Source: Chitinophagales bacterium | GTDB lineage: Bacteria; Bacteroidota; Bacteroidia; Chitinophagales; JADIYW01 | DNA: 63,228 bases | Reading direction: 5' to 3' | NCBI GenBank assembly: GCA_019694955.1 | Contig: JAIBAX010000025.1 | Coordinates: 1-63,228, forward strand | Shown here: positions 8,687-17,790 of the stretch, in pieces | Layout of the letters: every line of letters starts with the position of its first letter | Position numbering within the stretch: position 1 is the first letter of the stretch | Program-made: the position numbers and the translations under genes | Notes under the pieces: model-generated | Seen by the model: the letters and a program-made list of their open reading frames with translations, nothing else | Database searches by the model: none | Told to the model about the DNA's origin: nothing

Positions 8687-9760
8687 TTATTTGTATCTTT
8701 CTTGCTGATATAATGCGCTCCTGATATCTATTAATAACCTTTCAGCTTTTTCACTATCAGGGGTGTCTGCTAATGTTGACATTTCTGCAGCAAGTTGAAT
8801 GCGCAACATTTGTTTGTCTGCCATAGTAATCAATTCTTCATATTCAAAATGTCCTGACTTGATGGATAAAAGGAAATCTCTATCCGGGCGTGATACTTGT
8901 ATTGTATTCGTTAGCAAGATTTCTTCTGCCATTTTTAATAACCGGAAAGTGTGCATCATGTTTTTTGTATCGTAACCTTTTCCATGCTGTGCATTGTTCT
9001 CATAACGCACTTCATTGCGTTTTTCAACCCACTCCCAATATTCCCGGTAGTCTTTGCAATATTTCGTGTAACCATCTTGATTGAAATGTAAATATCCAAT
9101 GGGACGTAGGTTTTTAGGTATCGAACTCAAGAGGACAGTGCTAGCATTGTCTTTTTTTAGAATACCTTTAAACCCGAGCGTTGAGTCAGGGTCGTAAAAA
9201 ATGCCAAAGACATCTTTAAAGTGAGGAATGTTAACCAGACCACAGTGTTCTTGTTTTATCTGATGGATATCCAGCCATTTAAGTAAGGGCATGGCACCTT
9301 GTTCGTGTAAGACATAGCAAAATTCCAAGATGTTCTTTTTTTTGCTATCTATGGGGTTGACAATTTTTTTGTTGAGACCCCGAGCTTTTTTTACTTGTGT
9401 CATGGCATAGCCACCAAAGGTGTCTTTGCATCGTTTTGATAAGAAAATTTCGGGAGAAATACCCTCCATCACGGGGTGCTTGATAAGGATTTTATCTGGC
9501 GGTGAAGACAATAATTCTAATATGTTCGGATTGTTTGCTTCTAATAGTTCAAAGAAACGCCCTAATTCATAATATACGATATCGTTGCTTTCATTTGCAA
9601 TTTGCGGTATATAATTCCTTCCGTATAATTGTGATTGCGGTAAGATAAATACACCTTTGATGTCGGTATCAGATGTTGGCGTGTCTAATCCATATGCTTT
9701 GCTTCCGGAAATACACTCGTAGATAATCAGTTGCTTATTTTGTAAATCTTGTATGGTCAC
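8687..9760 (-). CDS. Predicted nucleotidyltransferase, RlaP-type DNA polymerase beta fold (second of a pair)
   Basis: 357 residues. The nucleotidyltransferase signature is visible near the N-terminus: GSKAYGL (about 20-26) followed by SDTDIKGVF with the two metal-binding Asp residues (about 31-33), then ELLEANNPNILELL. This matches the family described as 'RNA repair pathway DNA polymerase beta family' (pfam10127), which often accompanies RNA ligases. The function of the family is not established. The start overlaps the stop of the upstream related gene by four bases, so the two are translationally coupled. No RNA ligase, RtcB, Pnkp or Hen1 gene lies beside them. Confidence 0.75.
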   Translation of the reverse strand: MTIQDLQNKQLIIYECISGSKAYGLDTPTSDTDIKGVFILPQSQLYGRNYIPQIANESNDIVYYELGRFFELLEANNPNILELLSSPPDKILIKHPVMEGISPEIFLSKRCKDTFGGYAMTQVKKARGLNKKIVNPIDSKKKNILEFCYVLHEQGAMPLLKWLDIHQIKQEHCGLVNIPHFKDVFGIFYDPDSTLGFKGILKKDNASTVLLSSIPKNLRPIGYLHFNQDGYTKYCKDYREYWEWVEKRNEVRYENNAQHGKGYDTKNMMHTFRLLKMAEEILLTNTIQVSRPDRDFLLSIKSGHFEYEELITMADKQMLRIQLAAEMSTLADTPDSEKAERLLIDIRSALYQQERYK

Positions 9761-10518
9761 CCGAATTGTTCAAATAAATGTCTGTAATATTCATTAATTC
9801 TTTTTGAATCGATATTTCTGTTTTCTTCTGAAAAGGAATAGTCCTTTATTGCCAGAAATTCTTGTTCGATAAATGTAATAATTGTATCATCTATCTCATG
9901 AAGATATGATTCTTCCGCCGTTGATTTAATCGCAATCAGTTCATTGATTGTTGATACCAGTGTAGCATTTTCTAAAGTTTTTAATAGCATACCTATTGCC
10001 ATTGGAGGAATCGTCTGTTGTTCTATTATCCATTTTGTTGCCAATAATGGTCTTATAATATAAAACAGTTTTTTAAGCTTGATTTTACCTTCTAAGATAT
10101 TCGATTTATAACTGCCCGTCGCTATCCCTCTATAATGGTTGAAGGTATGGTTGCTGGAGAAATATATTGTTGAAAGCGCCCACATTTCAGCGACAAATGT
10201 TGGATTATTGTAGTAAACGATAGGAGATTGTAACCATTCAAATATGGTTGCGTTGGATTTTTTTAGGAGTTGTAAGCACTTGCGGATGTCCCATCCGTTG
10301 ATATCCATGACCTCGTCTTGTAAATATTCGATGGTGTCTTTATATTCATCAATAGAAAGGTATGTTTCCTTTCTTCTTATGTAGATAAAACGTACATCAT
10401 AATCGCTATCTGGCGAAGGAAATCCCCATGCCCTGCTGCCACTTTCTACTGCGAAAAGGACTTTTACTGCATACTTTTCTTCAATGTCTGCAAGGTGCTT
10501 TAATATTTGTTCGTTCAT
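9757..10518 (-). CDS. Predicted nucleotidyltransferase, RlaP-type DNA polymerase beta fold (first of a pair)
   Basis: 253 residues. The motif is ESGSRAWGFPSPDSDYDVRFIY (shown here in its family form: GSRAWG then DSDYDVRF), with the catalytic Asp pair near residues 38-40, followed by DINGWDIRKCLQLLKKSN and TIFEWLQSPIVY. This is closer to the canonical pfam10127 member than the downstream gene. The length is typical for the family. It leads a two-gene unit with a 4-bp overlap. The two proteins share fold and motifs but differ strongly in sequence and length, which suggests an old duplication or a heteromeric enzyme (inference). Confidence 0.8.
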   Translation of the reverse strand: MNEQILKHLADIEEKYAVKVLFAVESGSRAWGFPSPDSDYDVRFIYIRRKETYLSIDEYKDTIEYLQDEVMDINGWDIRKCLQLLKKSNATIFEWLQSPIVYYNNPTFVAEMWALSTIYFSSNHTFNHYRGIATGSYKSNILEGKIKLKKLFYIIRPLLATKWIIEQQTIPPMAIGMLLKTLENATLVSTINELIAIKSTAEESYLHEIDDTIITFIEQEFLAIKDYSFSEENRNIDSKRINEYYRHLFEQFG

Positions 10519-10566
10519 ACTCTAAGTTCTTTTACAAACCTAAGGATGATTTTTAAAAATGCCTAT

Positions 10567-13194
10567 TTATTCTTTAATAAATTTTTGAACATAACTTTTT
10601 CCATTCTTTTGAATGCCACTAATAAAATATGTGCCGGGAGATAAGGTGCTGATATCGATTGGGCTGCCGGAAATATAATTGGATTGTTCTAGCACTTTTT
10701 GTCCATTGCTATTGCTTATATGTATTTCCCATTGTATGCCTTCTGAATCTTTTAATATTATCTGATTGTGAGCCGGATTCGGCAATGTCGTAATATTTGT
10801 CATAAGTTGCTGATGAAGGCTCGTTGGAAGGCTGCTTTTTCCTTTAATTATATAGGTTTTTATCTTCGCCAGAGAAAACGGCACGGCACCTATATTTGTC
10901 AATTTTATGTTGATTTGCTCCTTATCTTTTGTGAATGTTGACGGAATCATATAATATTCTTCCCTAAGTTTGACAAAAGGATTCTTGCCTCCAGAATACC
11001 ATGTGCCCACTTTTAGACCATCTACATACACATCAAAAGCCTGATTAAGGATGCTATAATCGAATATTCTTTGAAGCCTAACGCCATCATTTCCGGGAAG
11101 TATTTTTAGATTAAATTGAATAGAATCGGTGGTTATATAGTCCAAGAATGAAAAAAGAATATTGTCATTATCTCCTTCAAATGTTCCTGAAAGTAGGGAA
11201 GGTGTGCCATTATATCTTACCTGATGGTTGGCAACCTGCGTTTCACTGGCAAAATCTATACTGTCGGTTAAAATAGTTTGTGCAGTGTCTTTTAAGTAAA
11301 AAAAGGTTGTTGCCACGTAGTTGACATCCCAATTGTTGAATTCCCCATGCTCTAAGCCAAAAACACCGTGGTGCAAAAAGCTTATCGGATCGGTAATATG
11401 GTAGCGATACATGGCCCTGTCTTCATAAAATTGCGCTGAAAGACCATGGACGGGTTTATTAAAGGGTCCGGTGTAAAAATAAAAGCCTCCATTGAAATAA
11501 TCTTCTGTGCCGGTGCCGTGTATTTGTGGCGTTTTATTATCGTCCAAATAGAATCTTTCATCACCTTCCAACCACCAATATTTTTCGGGATTGCGTCCTT
11601 CAAGTGTGATGCCTACATACTTACCCCAACCTTGTATATCAGCAAAATTAAAATCAATACTGTCTTGCGTCAACGTATCTCTATAAAAGCTATGGAAATA
11701 ACCAACACTTGTAAAGTCATTGTTGAATACATCACTGCTGATAACATATTTAATTCCGTGTAAAGTAGCATTTCCTTTGTTTTCTAGATATATCTTGCAA
11801 TTTTGCTCAAAAGGCATGGACCAAAAGGCATATAGATTTTTTTGATCATCAACGCCTGTAGGAATCATTTTTACTTCTACAGCATCCATCGTTCCCAACC
11901 CAAAAAATGCACCAACAGGGCAGTTTACAGAAGGATTCGGCTGATTGTTCCAAAAGATTTTAATGAATGTATTTTTAAGGATGTCTTCATTTTTTTGTCG
12001 GATAAAATCCGGTGTGATGATGCCAATTGAATAGGTTCTATACCAAATCTTTTCTGTAATAGAATAATTATGTGCTTCCTCATCTGTAGTATTACCTACA
12101 TCCAAAGAATCGGTATATACGCCATCACAGTATGTCCAATAATAAAATTCATTGGTTGCATTTCCCTCATCATAAGTAGATCTAATTTCTATACTGGTTT
12201 TTCCTTGTGTCAACCTTTTTGGAATACGGATGGGTGATTCAGCAAATTTTTCTATCTTTTCTAAACCGTTTAAAGTCCAAAAAGCCACTAATGAGTCATC
12301 GGCAAATATCTTTACCCGTTGCACTCCTGCGGGGTAATACCATCTTTTTATAAGATATACCGTATCTGCATTCGGATCGATATTCATGGTGAATTTAGTA
12401 CGCCCTTTATATGCTCTTCCATCGTCGGTAATTATTTTGCTATCGTACGAAAAATCTAATTCCGGAAAGTTGATTTTTATTTCCTCAATCGATTTTTTAC
12501 CACTTATATCTGCAATTTTTATCTGTTCACTTTTTTCCAAACCAATGATTTCTCCAGTAGATAGGGTATAATCGCTATTGTCTTTTGGATTGATGCCTGT
12601 TGGGGTGAAATAGGTTTCTAATGCACCTACATCCGTATTTTCTGAGAAGTCTTCAATGATAGAGTCCGGTAAAAACTTCCTATAGCCGATGTGATAAAAT
12701 GCGGTACTGTCTTGAGTAAGGGTAATTTTTACCGACTGGGAAAACGGAATCGGTAAATAGCTGATATATCCTCCGCTATTACTGGTGAATTCGAAAGATA
12801 AGGGCGAAGAATAAGGTTCAGAAGGTTGCTGGAAATAGGCATAAAATGGTTTGTCAATATCAGGAGTGGTAGCGCCATTGAAGTAAAACCTAAGGTGCGC
12901 TGTACTGTCTATCCATGTCATCCACATCCTGTCTATTATACCGGGAGAATTGACCTCACAGAGAACAAATTCTCGAGTTAAATCTCCGGAAACGGCATTG
13001 GCTTGTTCATACAAGAAATTTCCATTGTCGATGCCATCTCTATTCCTCCCTTTAGGGTCATGGCTGTCATCTTGCCCGGAGAGTTGATTGTACTGTAAGT
13101 ACGGAAGGTCTTGTAAGAGGCGATCATAACTTTGACCATTCACGACACTTGTTGTGAGGAAACAAAAAATATATAATATGTAATTTTTAATCAT
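10567..13194 (-). CDS. DUF2961 (GH172-like) secreted protein with T9SS C-terminal sorting domain
   Basis: 875 residues. A signal peptide (about 1-20, ending VVNGQ) is followed by the DUF2961 core with SGDLTREFVLCEVNSPGIIDRMW near the N-terminus. Later come the EGDERFYLDDN and GTGTEDYFNGGFYFY segments that hold acidic residues of the family's active site. DUF2961 proteins belong to glycoside hydrolase family 172, which includes difructose dianhydride I synthase/hydrolase and arabinofuranosidase-type enzymes, so a fructan or arabinan substrate is possible. The last 75 residues (TLPNPAHNQIIL ... SPGTYFISGIQ ... KFIKE) are a type A T9SS sorting domain, which indicates surface display or release. 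It stands alone, without SusC/D partners nearby. Confidence 0.82.
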   Translation of the reverse strand: MIKNYILYIFCFLTTSVVNGQSYDRLLQDLPYLQYNQLSGQDDSHDPKGRNRDGIDNGNFLYEQANAVSGDLTREFVLCEVNSPGIIDRMWMTWIDSTAHLRFYFNGATTPDIDKPFYAYFQQPSEPYSSPLSFEFTSNSGGYISYLPIPFSQSVKITLTQDSTAFYHIGYRKFLPDSIIEDFSENTDVGALETYFTPTGINPKDNSDYTLSTGEIIGLEKSEQIKIADISGKKSIEEIKINFPELDFSYDSKIITDDGRAYKGRTKFTMNIDPNADTVYLIKRWYYPAGVQRVKIFADDSLVAFWTLNGLEKIEKFAESPIRIPKRLTQGKTSIEIRSTYDEGNATNEFYYWTYCDGVYTDSLDVGNTTDEEAHNYSITEKIWYRTYSIGIITPDFIRQKNEDILKNTFIKIFWNNQPNPSVNCPVGAFFGLGTMDAVEVKMIPTGVDDQKNLYAFWSMPFEQNCKIYLENKGNATLHGIKYVISSDVFNNDFTSVGYFHSFYRDTLTQDSIDFNFADIQGWGKYVGITLEGRNPEKYWWLEGDERFYLDDNKTPQIHGTGTEDYFNGGFYFYTGPFNKPVHGLSAQFYEDRAMYRYHITDPISFLHHGVFGLEHGEFNNWDVNYVATTFFYLKDTAQTILTDSIDFASETQVANHQVRYNGTPSLLSGTFEGDNDNILFSFLDYITTDSIQFNLKILPGNDGVRLQRIFDYSILNQAFDVYVDGLKVGTWYSGGKNPFVKLREEYYMIPSTFTKDKEQINIKLTNIGAVPFSLAKIKTYIIKGKSSLPTSLHQQLMTNITTLPNPAHNQIILKDSEGIQWEIHISNSNGQKVLEQSNYISGSPIDISTLSPGTYFISGIQKNGKSYVQKFIKE

Positions 13195-13322
13195 TTAAAG
13201 GCTTAATAATGATGTCTATAAAAGTAATTTATCGCTATTTTTTAAAATATTACAACAAAGTTACTACCAATATTTTAAAAAATCCATTACATTTTTTTTG
13301 AAATGTCGAAAAAAAACTGCCA

Positions 13323-14312
13323 CTACCATACGGCAATATGGTCTTCAACTACGCCAAATCCATTAAAGGATACTGCCTGTCCATTGTGTTTTAGGATGCC
13401 TTTAGCTTCACCAAATGGTTGTGTAAAAAGACTCTTCATAGCGACGATATTTAAATTTTCGGATCTAGCTCCGTATGGGTTGAATTGAAAGTCTATAATG
13501 CCGTCTGTTGTATTAATATTCCAAGTGTTTTTGTCAAAAGGCTTCTTTACGTAAAAATTTGCCTTTGAGGTACAAAGCCGTTCCTCGCCTATCCATATAG
13601 CATTTTCAAGGTTGCCGTTGTGACCATCGACTAAATTTATACCGATGGGTAATCCATTTTCAGTAGTGCCGATAATAGATGCCCAATTCCATACCGTCTC
13701 TCTGGGAGGGTATCCTTTGGAAAAATCAATACTGCCGATCGCTCCTTCAGAAGTATATTTTTTTCCCTTATACTCAATGGTTATTTTGGTATCTAATAAT
13801 AGGTTTTTGTAGGTGAAGTTGAAAGGTCGTTCTTTAGAAGGGCAAAGGAAACTTAAACCGCTTTCGTTTTCTTTCGTCTCTATGGTTGAGTTGAATTTGC
13901 CTTTACAAGATAACTTCATTTTCTTTCCATCGGAGTGGATGTCGAAATTGCCTAAATTCCAACTGTCATAGAGATGTGGGTCAAAGCTGTCTTTGAAACC
14001 TAATGGCAATGTGATTTTATCTTCTACGAATAATTTTTCCGAAGGGATGTAGAAATATGCGAAAGCCGTTGCCACCATGCCGGCATCTACAATTGCCATG
14101 CCTGTAAATAAATCTTTGGAAAATGCGCCAAAATACAACCAGCATTTTCTTTGCGTCCTTCTTCTTTTTAATAAAAAACCGTCGGTATCCCATTCTTTGG
14201 TTGCAGTATTGCCGAACAATCCATCATATACGCCGAAAGGGAGCAATTTGCCTTGAGCAGTAAAGTGTTTATGGTGTTCTAATATCATGTGTTTAGATGG
14301 TATGGTATTCAT
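13323..14312 (-). CDS. DUF2804 family protein
   Basis: 329 residues, without a signal peptide. The segments GVYDGLFGN, RKCWLYFGAFSKDLF, GSIDFSKGYPPRETVWNWAS and GINLVDGHNGN are characteristic of the DUF2804 family (pfam10974), a predicted lipocalin-like beta-barrel fold. The biochemical role is unknown. Family members are sometimes found near lipid or glycerolipid genes, and here the gene lies 74 bases downstream of glpD on the same strand, so co-transcription is possible. The C-terminus FNGFGVVEDHIAVW looks complete. Confidence 0.75.
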   Translation of the reverse strand: MNTIPSKHMILEHHKHFTAQGKLLPFGVYDGLFGNTATKEWDTDGFLLKRRRTQRKCWLYFGAFSKDLFTGMAIVDAGMVATAFAYFYIPSEKLFVEDKITLPLGFKDSFDPHLYDSWNLGNFDIHSDGKKMKLSCKGKFNSTIETKENESGLSFLCPSKERPFNFTYKNLLLDTKITIEYKGKKYTSEGAIGSIDFSKGYPPRETVWNWASIIGTTENGLPIGINLVDGHNGNLENAIWIGEERLCTSKANFYVKKPFDKNTWNINTTDGIIDFQFNPYGARSENLNIVAMKSLFTQPFGEAKGILKHNGQAVSFNGFGVVEDHIAVW

Positions 14313-14386
14313 GAATTTAAAATTAATGAATAAATTTGAAAATAATAGATAGCAAATTTAAATTAAGCACTATTTCATCAAATTTG

Positions 14387-16027
14387 TCAGAAATTTATTA
14401 CACCTTCATACTCTTCCATAAAGTCTTTGTCAAACTTTGAGGACATATCTTCACTATATTGCAAGGTGTTTTTAAAGAATTCTGTGAGTGGGGTTAGTTC
14501 GACCTCTATTGAAGGACGTTCAAAGTATAATCTTCCTGTTCTCCTTACCAAGAAATCGCCAATACTATTGGTCATTTCGTGGTTTAGGCAATAACTAGCT
14601 TCTGCAATAAGTACGTTATTGGGGTGGTCTAAGTATTTTTCAACGGCATCTTTAAGGATGATTTCTGTATTTGACCCAAACTTTCCTACTAGCTCTGTGA
14701 TTTTATCTTTGGCAATAGAATTGAATCTAACGGACAAGTCTTCAACAAGTTTTGCAACGCCTGCTTCTCCATCTAAGCCTTCTCCACCACTAAGTGGGAT
14801 ATGATGGGTGCTACATTTCTTGAATTTCCTTCCTTCGTTTTGTAGGTTTTTACAAACAACATCCACGGAGCGTTGCGCCATTTTTCTGAACCCGGTAAGC
14901 TTACCTCCCGCAATAGAAATTAAACCTGTATCTGAAATGAATATCTCATCTTTTCTGGAGAGGTCAGATGGAGATTTTCCATCTTCATGAATCAATGGGC
15001 GTAGTCCAGCCCAAGAAGATAGTACATCTTTACGTTCCAGTTGCGCATCCGGAAACATGAAGTTGGTGGCACTTAGCACATATTCAACGTCATTAATGTC
15101 TGCAAACGGCTTATTAATATTCTGTTTATAATTGGTGTCGGTCGTGCCCAAATATACTACTTCTCCTCTTGGAATGGCAAACATCATGCGCCCATCCTTG
15201 GGAATGTCAAAATATACGGATTGTTGAATTGGTAATCTTCTTTTAGGTATCACCACATGGACACCTTTGGTAAGATGTAATCTTTTTCCTTTTAAAGAGT
15301 TGTCGATACCTCTGATGGTATCTACCCACGGACCACATGCGTTGATGATGTTCTTTGCTTTAATTTCAAAGGTGCGGTTTTGTAGGGTGTCTTTTATAAT
15401 GGCACCGCTTATTTTTCCTTCCTGATTGTAGCTGAGTTGCTCGCAAGATGCATAATTCAGGCAAGTAGCACCTTTGTTAAAGGCCGTTTTCATTACTTCT
15501 ATTACCAAACGGGCATCATCTGAGCGATATTCGATATACATGCCGCCACCTAATAGAATGTCATTTTTCAGCAGGGGTTCTTTTTGCAGGGTTTCTTCCT
15601 TATTGAGCATATATCTGCGCTCAGATCTTTTTACACCTGCCAGAAGATCATAAACGAATAAACCTAATGAAGTAGATTTTTTACCTAGGGAACCGCCTTT
15701 GATGATTGGCAAGAGCATTTTTTCCGGAATCACCACGTGTGGTGCATTTTTATAAAGTATAGTCCTTTCACGACCTACTTCCCGAACGATGCCAAATTCC
15801 AATTGTTTTAAATATCGGAGTCCACCATGGATGAGCTTTGTAGATCTACTGCTTGTGCCGGCACCAAAGTCATGCTTTTCCACTAAGGCAACTGTCAATC
15901 CTCTGGATACAGCATCCAAAGCTATACCGGCACCTGTAATGCCGCCACCAATAATCAACAAATCAAAAGTTTCTTTTTCAAGCTTTTGAATAAAGGAAGG
16001 ACGCTCTGCTGCGGAAAAATTTGCCAT
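14387..16027 (-). CDS. glpD: Glycerol-3-phosphate dehydrogenase (FAD, respiratory type)
   Basis: 546 residues. The FAD fingerprint is LLIIGGGITGAGIALDAVSRG (about 25-45), followed by the family signature SRSTKLIHGGLRYL at about 62-75, and by GTTDTNY and ISIAGGKLTGFRKMA further on. The C-terminal DAO_C domain (about 390-520) is present. GlpD oxidises sn-glycerol-3-phosphate to dihydroxyacetone phosphate at the inner membrane and feeds electrons to quinone. The start at 16027 fits the family length. It is transcribed divergently from the CarA/CarB-like cluster, and the 238 bases between the two starts contain only promoter-type AT-rich sequence, with no RNA gene seen. Confidence 0.93.
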   Translation of the reverse strand: MANFSAAERPSFIQKLEKETFDLLIIGGGITGAGIALDAVSRGLTVALVEKHDFGAGTSSRSTKLIHGGLRYLKQLEFGIVREVGRERTILYKNAPHVVIPEKMLLPIIKGGSLGKKSTSLGLFVYDLLAGVKRSERRYMLNKEETLQKEPLLKNDILLGGGMYIEYRSDDARLVIEVMKTAFNKGATCLNYASCEQLSYNQEGKISGAIIKDTLQNRTFEIKAKNIINACGPWVDTIRGIDNSLKGKRLHLTKGVHVVIPKRRLPIQQSVYFDIPKDGRMMFAIPRGEVVYLGTTDTNYKQNINKPFADINDVEYVLSATNFMFPDAQLERKDVLSSWAGLRPLIHEDGKSPSDLSRKDEIFISDTGLISIAGGKLTGFRKMAQRSVDVVCKNLQNEGRKFKKCSTHHIPLSGGEGLDGEAGVAKLVEDLSVRFNSIAKDKITELVGKFGSNTEIILKDAVEKYLDHPNNVLIAEASYCLNHEMTNSIGDFLVRRTGRLYFERPSIEVELTPLTEFFKNTLQYSEDMSSKFDKDFMEEYEGVINF

Positions 16028-16265
16028 GACACAAAATTAATTGTTCACATCCATCTAAATGTGTATTCCACTTTTTTAAATCATTAAATTATCTTACCTC
16101 CGCAATAAAGTGCTTGTTTTTTGCCGACAATCCCTGAAAAATGTAATTGTATCTCTATGAAATTGTTATCATTTTTGTAGAATAATAAGTTTGTATAAAA
16201 AAGATTTTATTTTGTCTACGCTAATAAATATTAAAAAAGATGTTCGTTTTAAACATAATCAGATA

Positions 16266-17786
16266 ATGCTGCCACAGTCTTTTTTCGCATACCTCAACTC
16301 TCAAAAGATAGAAAGCTTTAAGGAGGCACTAACCAAGTTAACGCCATACTCGGAAGATACCCAATTGTTTGATTTAGATCATTTTCTTATTGGTTACAAC
16401 AGTTACCTCAGCCACAATCACTATTACTATGATTCAGCCAGCGGTCAAGCGTTTTTTATCGTTGGAAAATGTTATAACCTAGACTTTATTTTCGAAGGAT
16501 TTTACGGTATTACAAAAAAAACTGCTGCCGAAAAATTCTTTATCTTATATCAAAGATATGGTGTAGATATTGTGGCTTCACTAAAAGGAAGGTTTTGTAT
16601 TTGTATTTTTAATGAAGCAAAAAATATCCTTGATGTTTGTACAGATATCAATGGTCAATTTCCTGTGTTTTATGTTCAAAATGGTGAAGAATTGTTTCTG
16701 ACATCAGAATTAAAAGCATTTGTCGGTACAGATATTTTACCCATAAAGCTCATTAATCGTGCTGCATTTTTAAAATTCGACCAGCATCAGCAAGATTATT
16801 CATTTTTAAAAGGATTTAAGAAGGTCATTCCCGGTAGACATTATCGATTTAAGCTTTCTGAGAATAAGATAAGCATTCAAAGTACGGTATTTCGGCAAAT
16901 ACAAATCGGGCAAAACCAGCTTTCCTTTCAGCAAGCAAAGGATAAGATATATGAATTACTGAATAATTATGTGCAGCTAATGGTTGCTTCAGACACACGT
17001 GTCGGCGTGCCGCTTTCTGGAGGGTTGGATAGTGGAATTATTGCTGCTTTAACGGCTAAACATGCAAAGCAGGTAAAGTCGTTTACTATTGGGACGGCAC
17101 TTGGAAACGAATTCCAACAAGCTAAAGAAACGGCAGATTTTTTAGGAACTACTCATGAAGAAATTTTTATCGAAGAAACAACATATTTTCAATCTGTTCT
17201 ACATGGAATATATTTGAATGAGTTTGCTCATCCCGTTTACGCAGAAGGTTTCCCTGGATTTTACCACGTATTGAAAACAGGACACGAACAGGTAGATCTT
17301 TTTTTAACCGGTTATGGTGCCGACCTTCTCTTAGGGGATATTTATCACTTAGAGGATAAAAGCACTATCGCAAAGATTTCTGAGCAATCTTGCTTCCATA
17401 CCGCCTGGACGGGTGAGTTTTCTCCTTTTATTCCTAGATTTTTTAATACCGAACTTGTTCACCCTTTCTGGCAGTTGGACTTAATCAATCTTTCTATTTC
17501 ATTGCCTTCAACCTATAAATATCTCCAGGACGAAGTTAAATATGTGCTTCGGGAAATGGCCGTAGAAAAGGGACTTTTACAATATGATTTGGCATGGCGA
17601 AAGAAAACTGCGTTTAATGTCGGTTCTTCTATGGATAAACTATTGGCAATGATTCTCGGAATAACAGACTATAAAGATTATCAAACGAAAGGGATGTTTC
17701 TATACCATGTGTTGGAAAATATGTTCTCATCGCAACAGCCCTTTGATGAATGGAATTATAAAGATTTAACCACTTTTAAAAAATAA
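16266..17786 (+). CDS. carA: Carbapenam synthetase / beta-lactam synthetase-like enzyme (CarA-like)
   Basis: 506 residues from ATG 16266. An in-frame TTG at 16191 is possible, but MLPQSFFAYL aligns with the N-terminus of beta-lactam synthetase, and CarA is about 503 residues. The protein is of the asparagine synthetase B fold: an N-terminal Ntn-like domain (1-215) without the glutaminase Cys, then an ATP-pyrophosphatase domain with PLSGGLDSG (P-loop, 249-257). What separates it from asparagine synthetase is the beta-lactam-forming triad: Y350 in LTGYGAD, E384 in TGEFSP and K447 in WRKK. CarA has Y345, E380 and K443, and the E-to-K distance (63) is identical. HPFW (399-402), EVKYVLRE and YQTK also match CarA as I recall it. 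It would use ATP to close a beta-lactam ring on a carboxymethylproline-type beta-amino acid. A CarB-like gene follows four bases later. Confidence 0.9.
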   Translation: MLPQSFFAYLNSQKIESFKEALTKLTPYSEDTQLFDLDHFLIGYNSYLSHNHYYYDSASGQAFFIVGKCYNLDFIFEGFYGITKKTAAEKFFILYQRYGVDIVASLKGRFCICIFNEAKNILDVCTDINGQFPVFYVQNGEELFLTSELKAFVGTDILPIKLINRAAFLKFDQHQQDYSFLKGFKKVIPGRHYRFKLSENKISIQSTVFRQIQIGQNQLSFQQAKDKIYELLNNYVQLMVASDTRVGVPLSGGLDSGIIAALTAKHAKQVKSFTIGTALGNEFQQAKETADFLGTTHEEIFIEETTYFQSVLHGIYLNEFAHPVYAEGFPGFYHVLKTGHEQVDLFLTGYGADLLLGDIYHLEDKSTIAKISEQSCFHTAWTGEFSPFIPRFFNTELVHPFWQLDLINLSISLPSTYKYLQDEVKYVLREMAVEKGLLQYDLAWRKKTAFNVGSSMDKLLAMILGITDYKDYQTKGMFLYHVLENMFSSQQPFDEWNYKDLTTFKK

Positions 17787-17790
17787 CATT

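Noticed and set aside
16266..17786. Ordinary asparagine synthetase B
   Set aside because: The N-terminal glutaminase Cys is missing, and the TGYGAD/TGE/WRKK residues match beta-lactam-forming enzymes and not asparagine synthetase.
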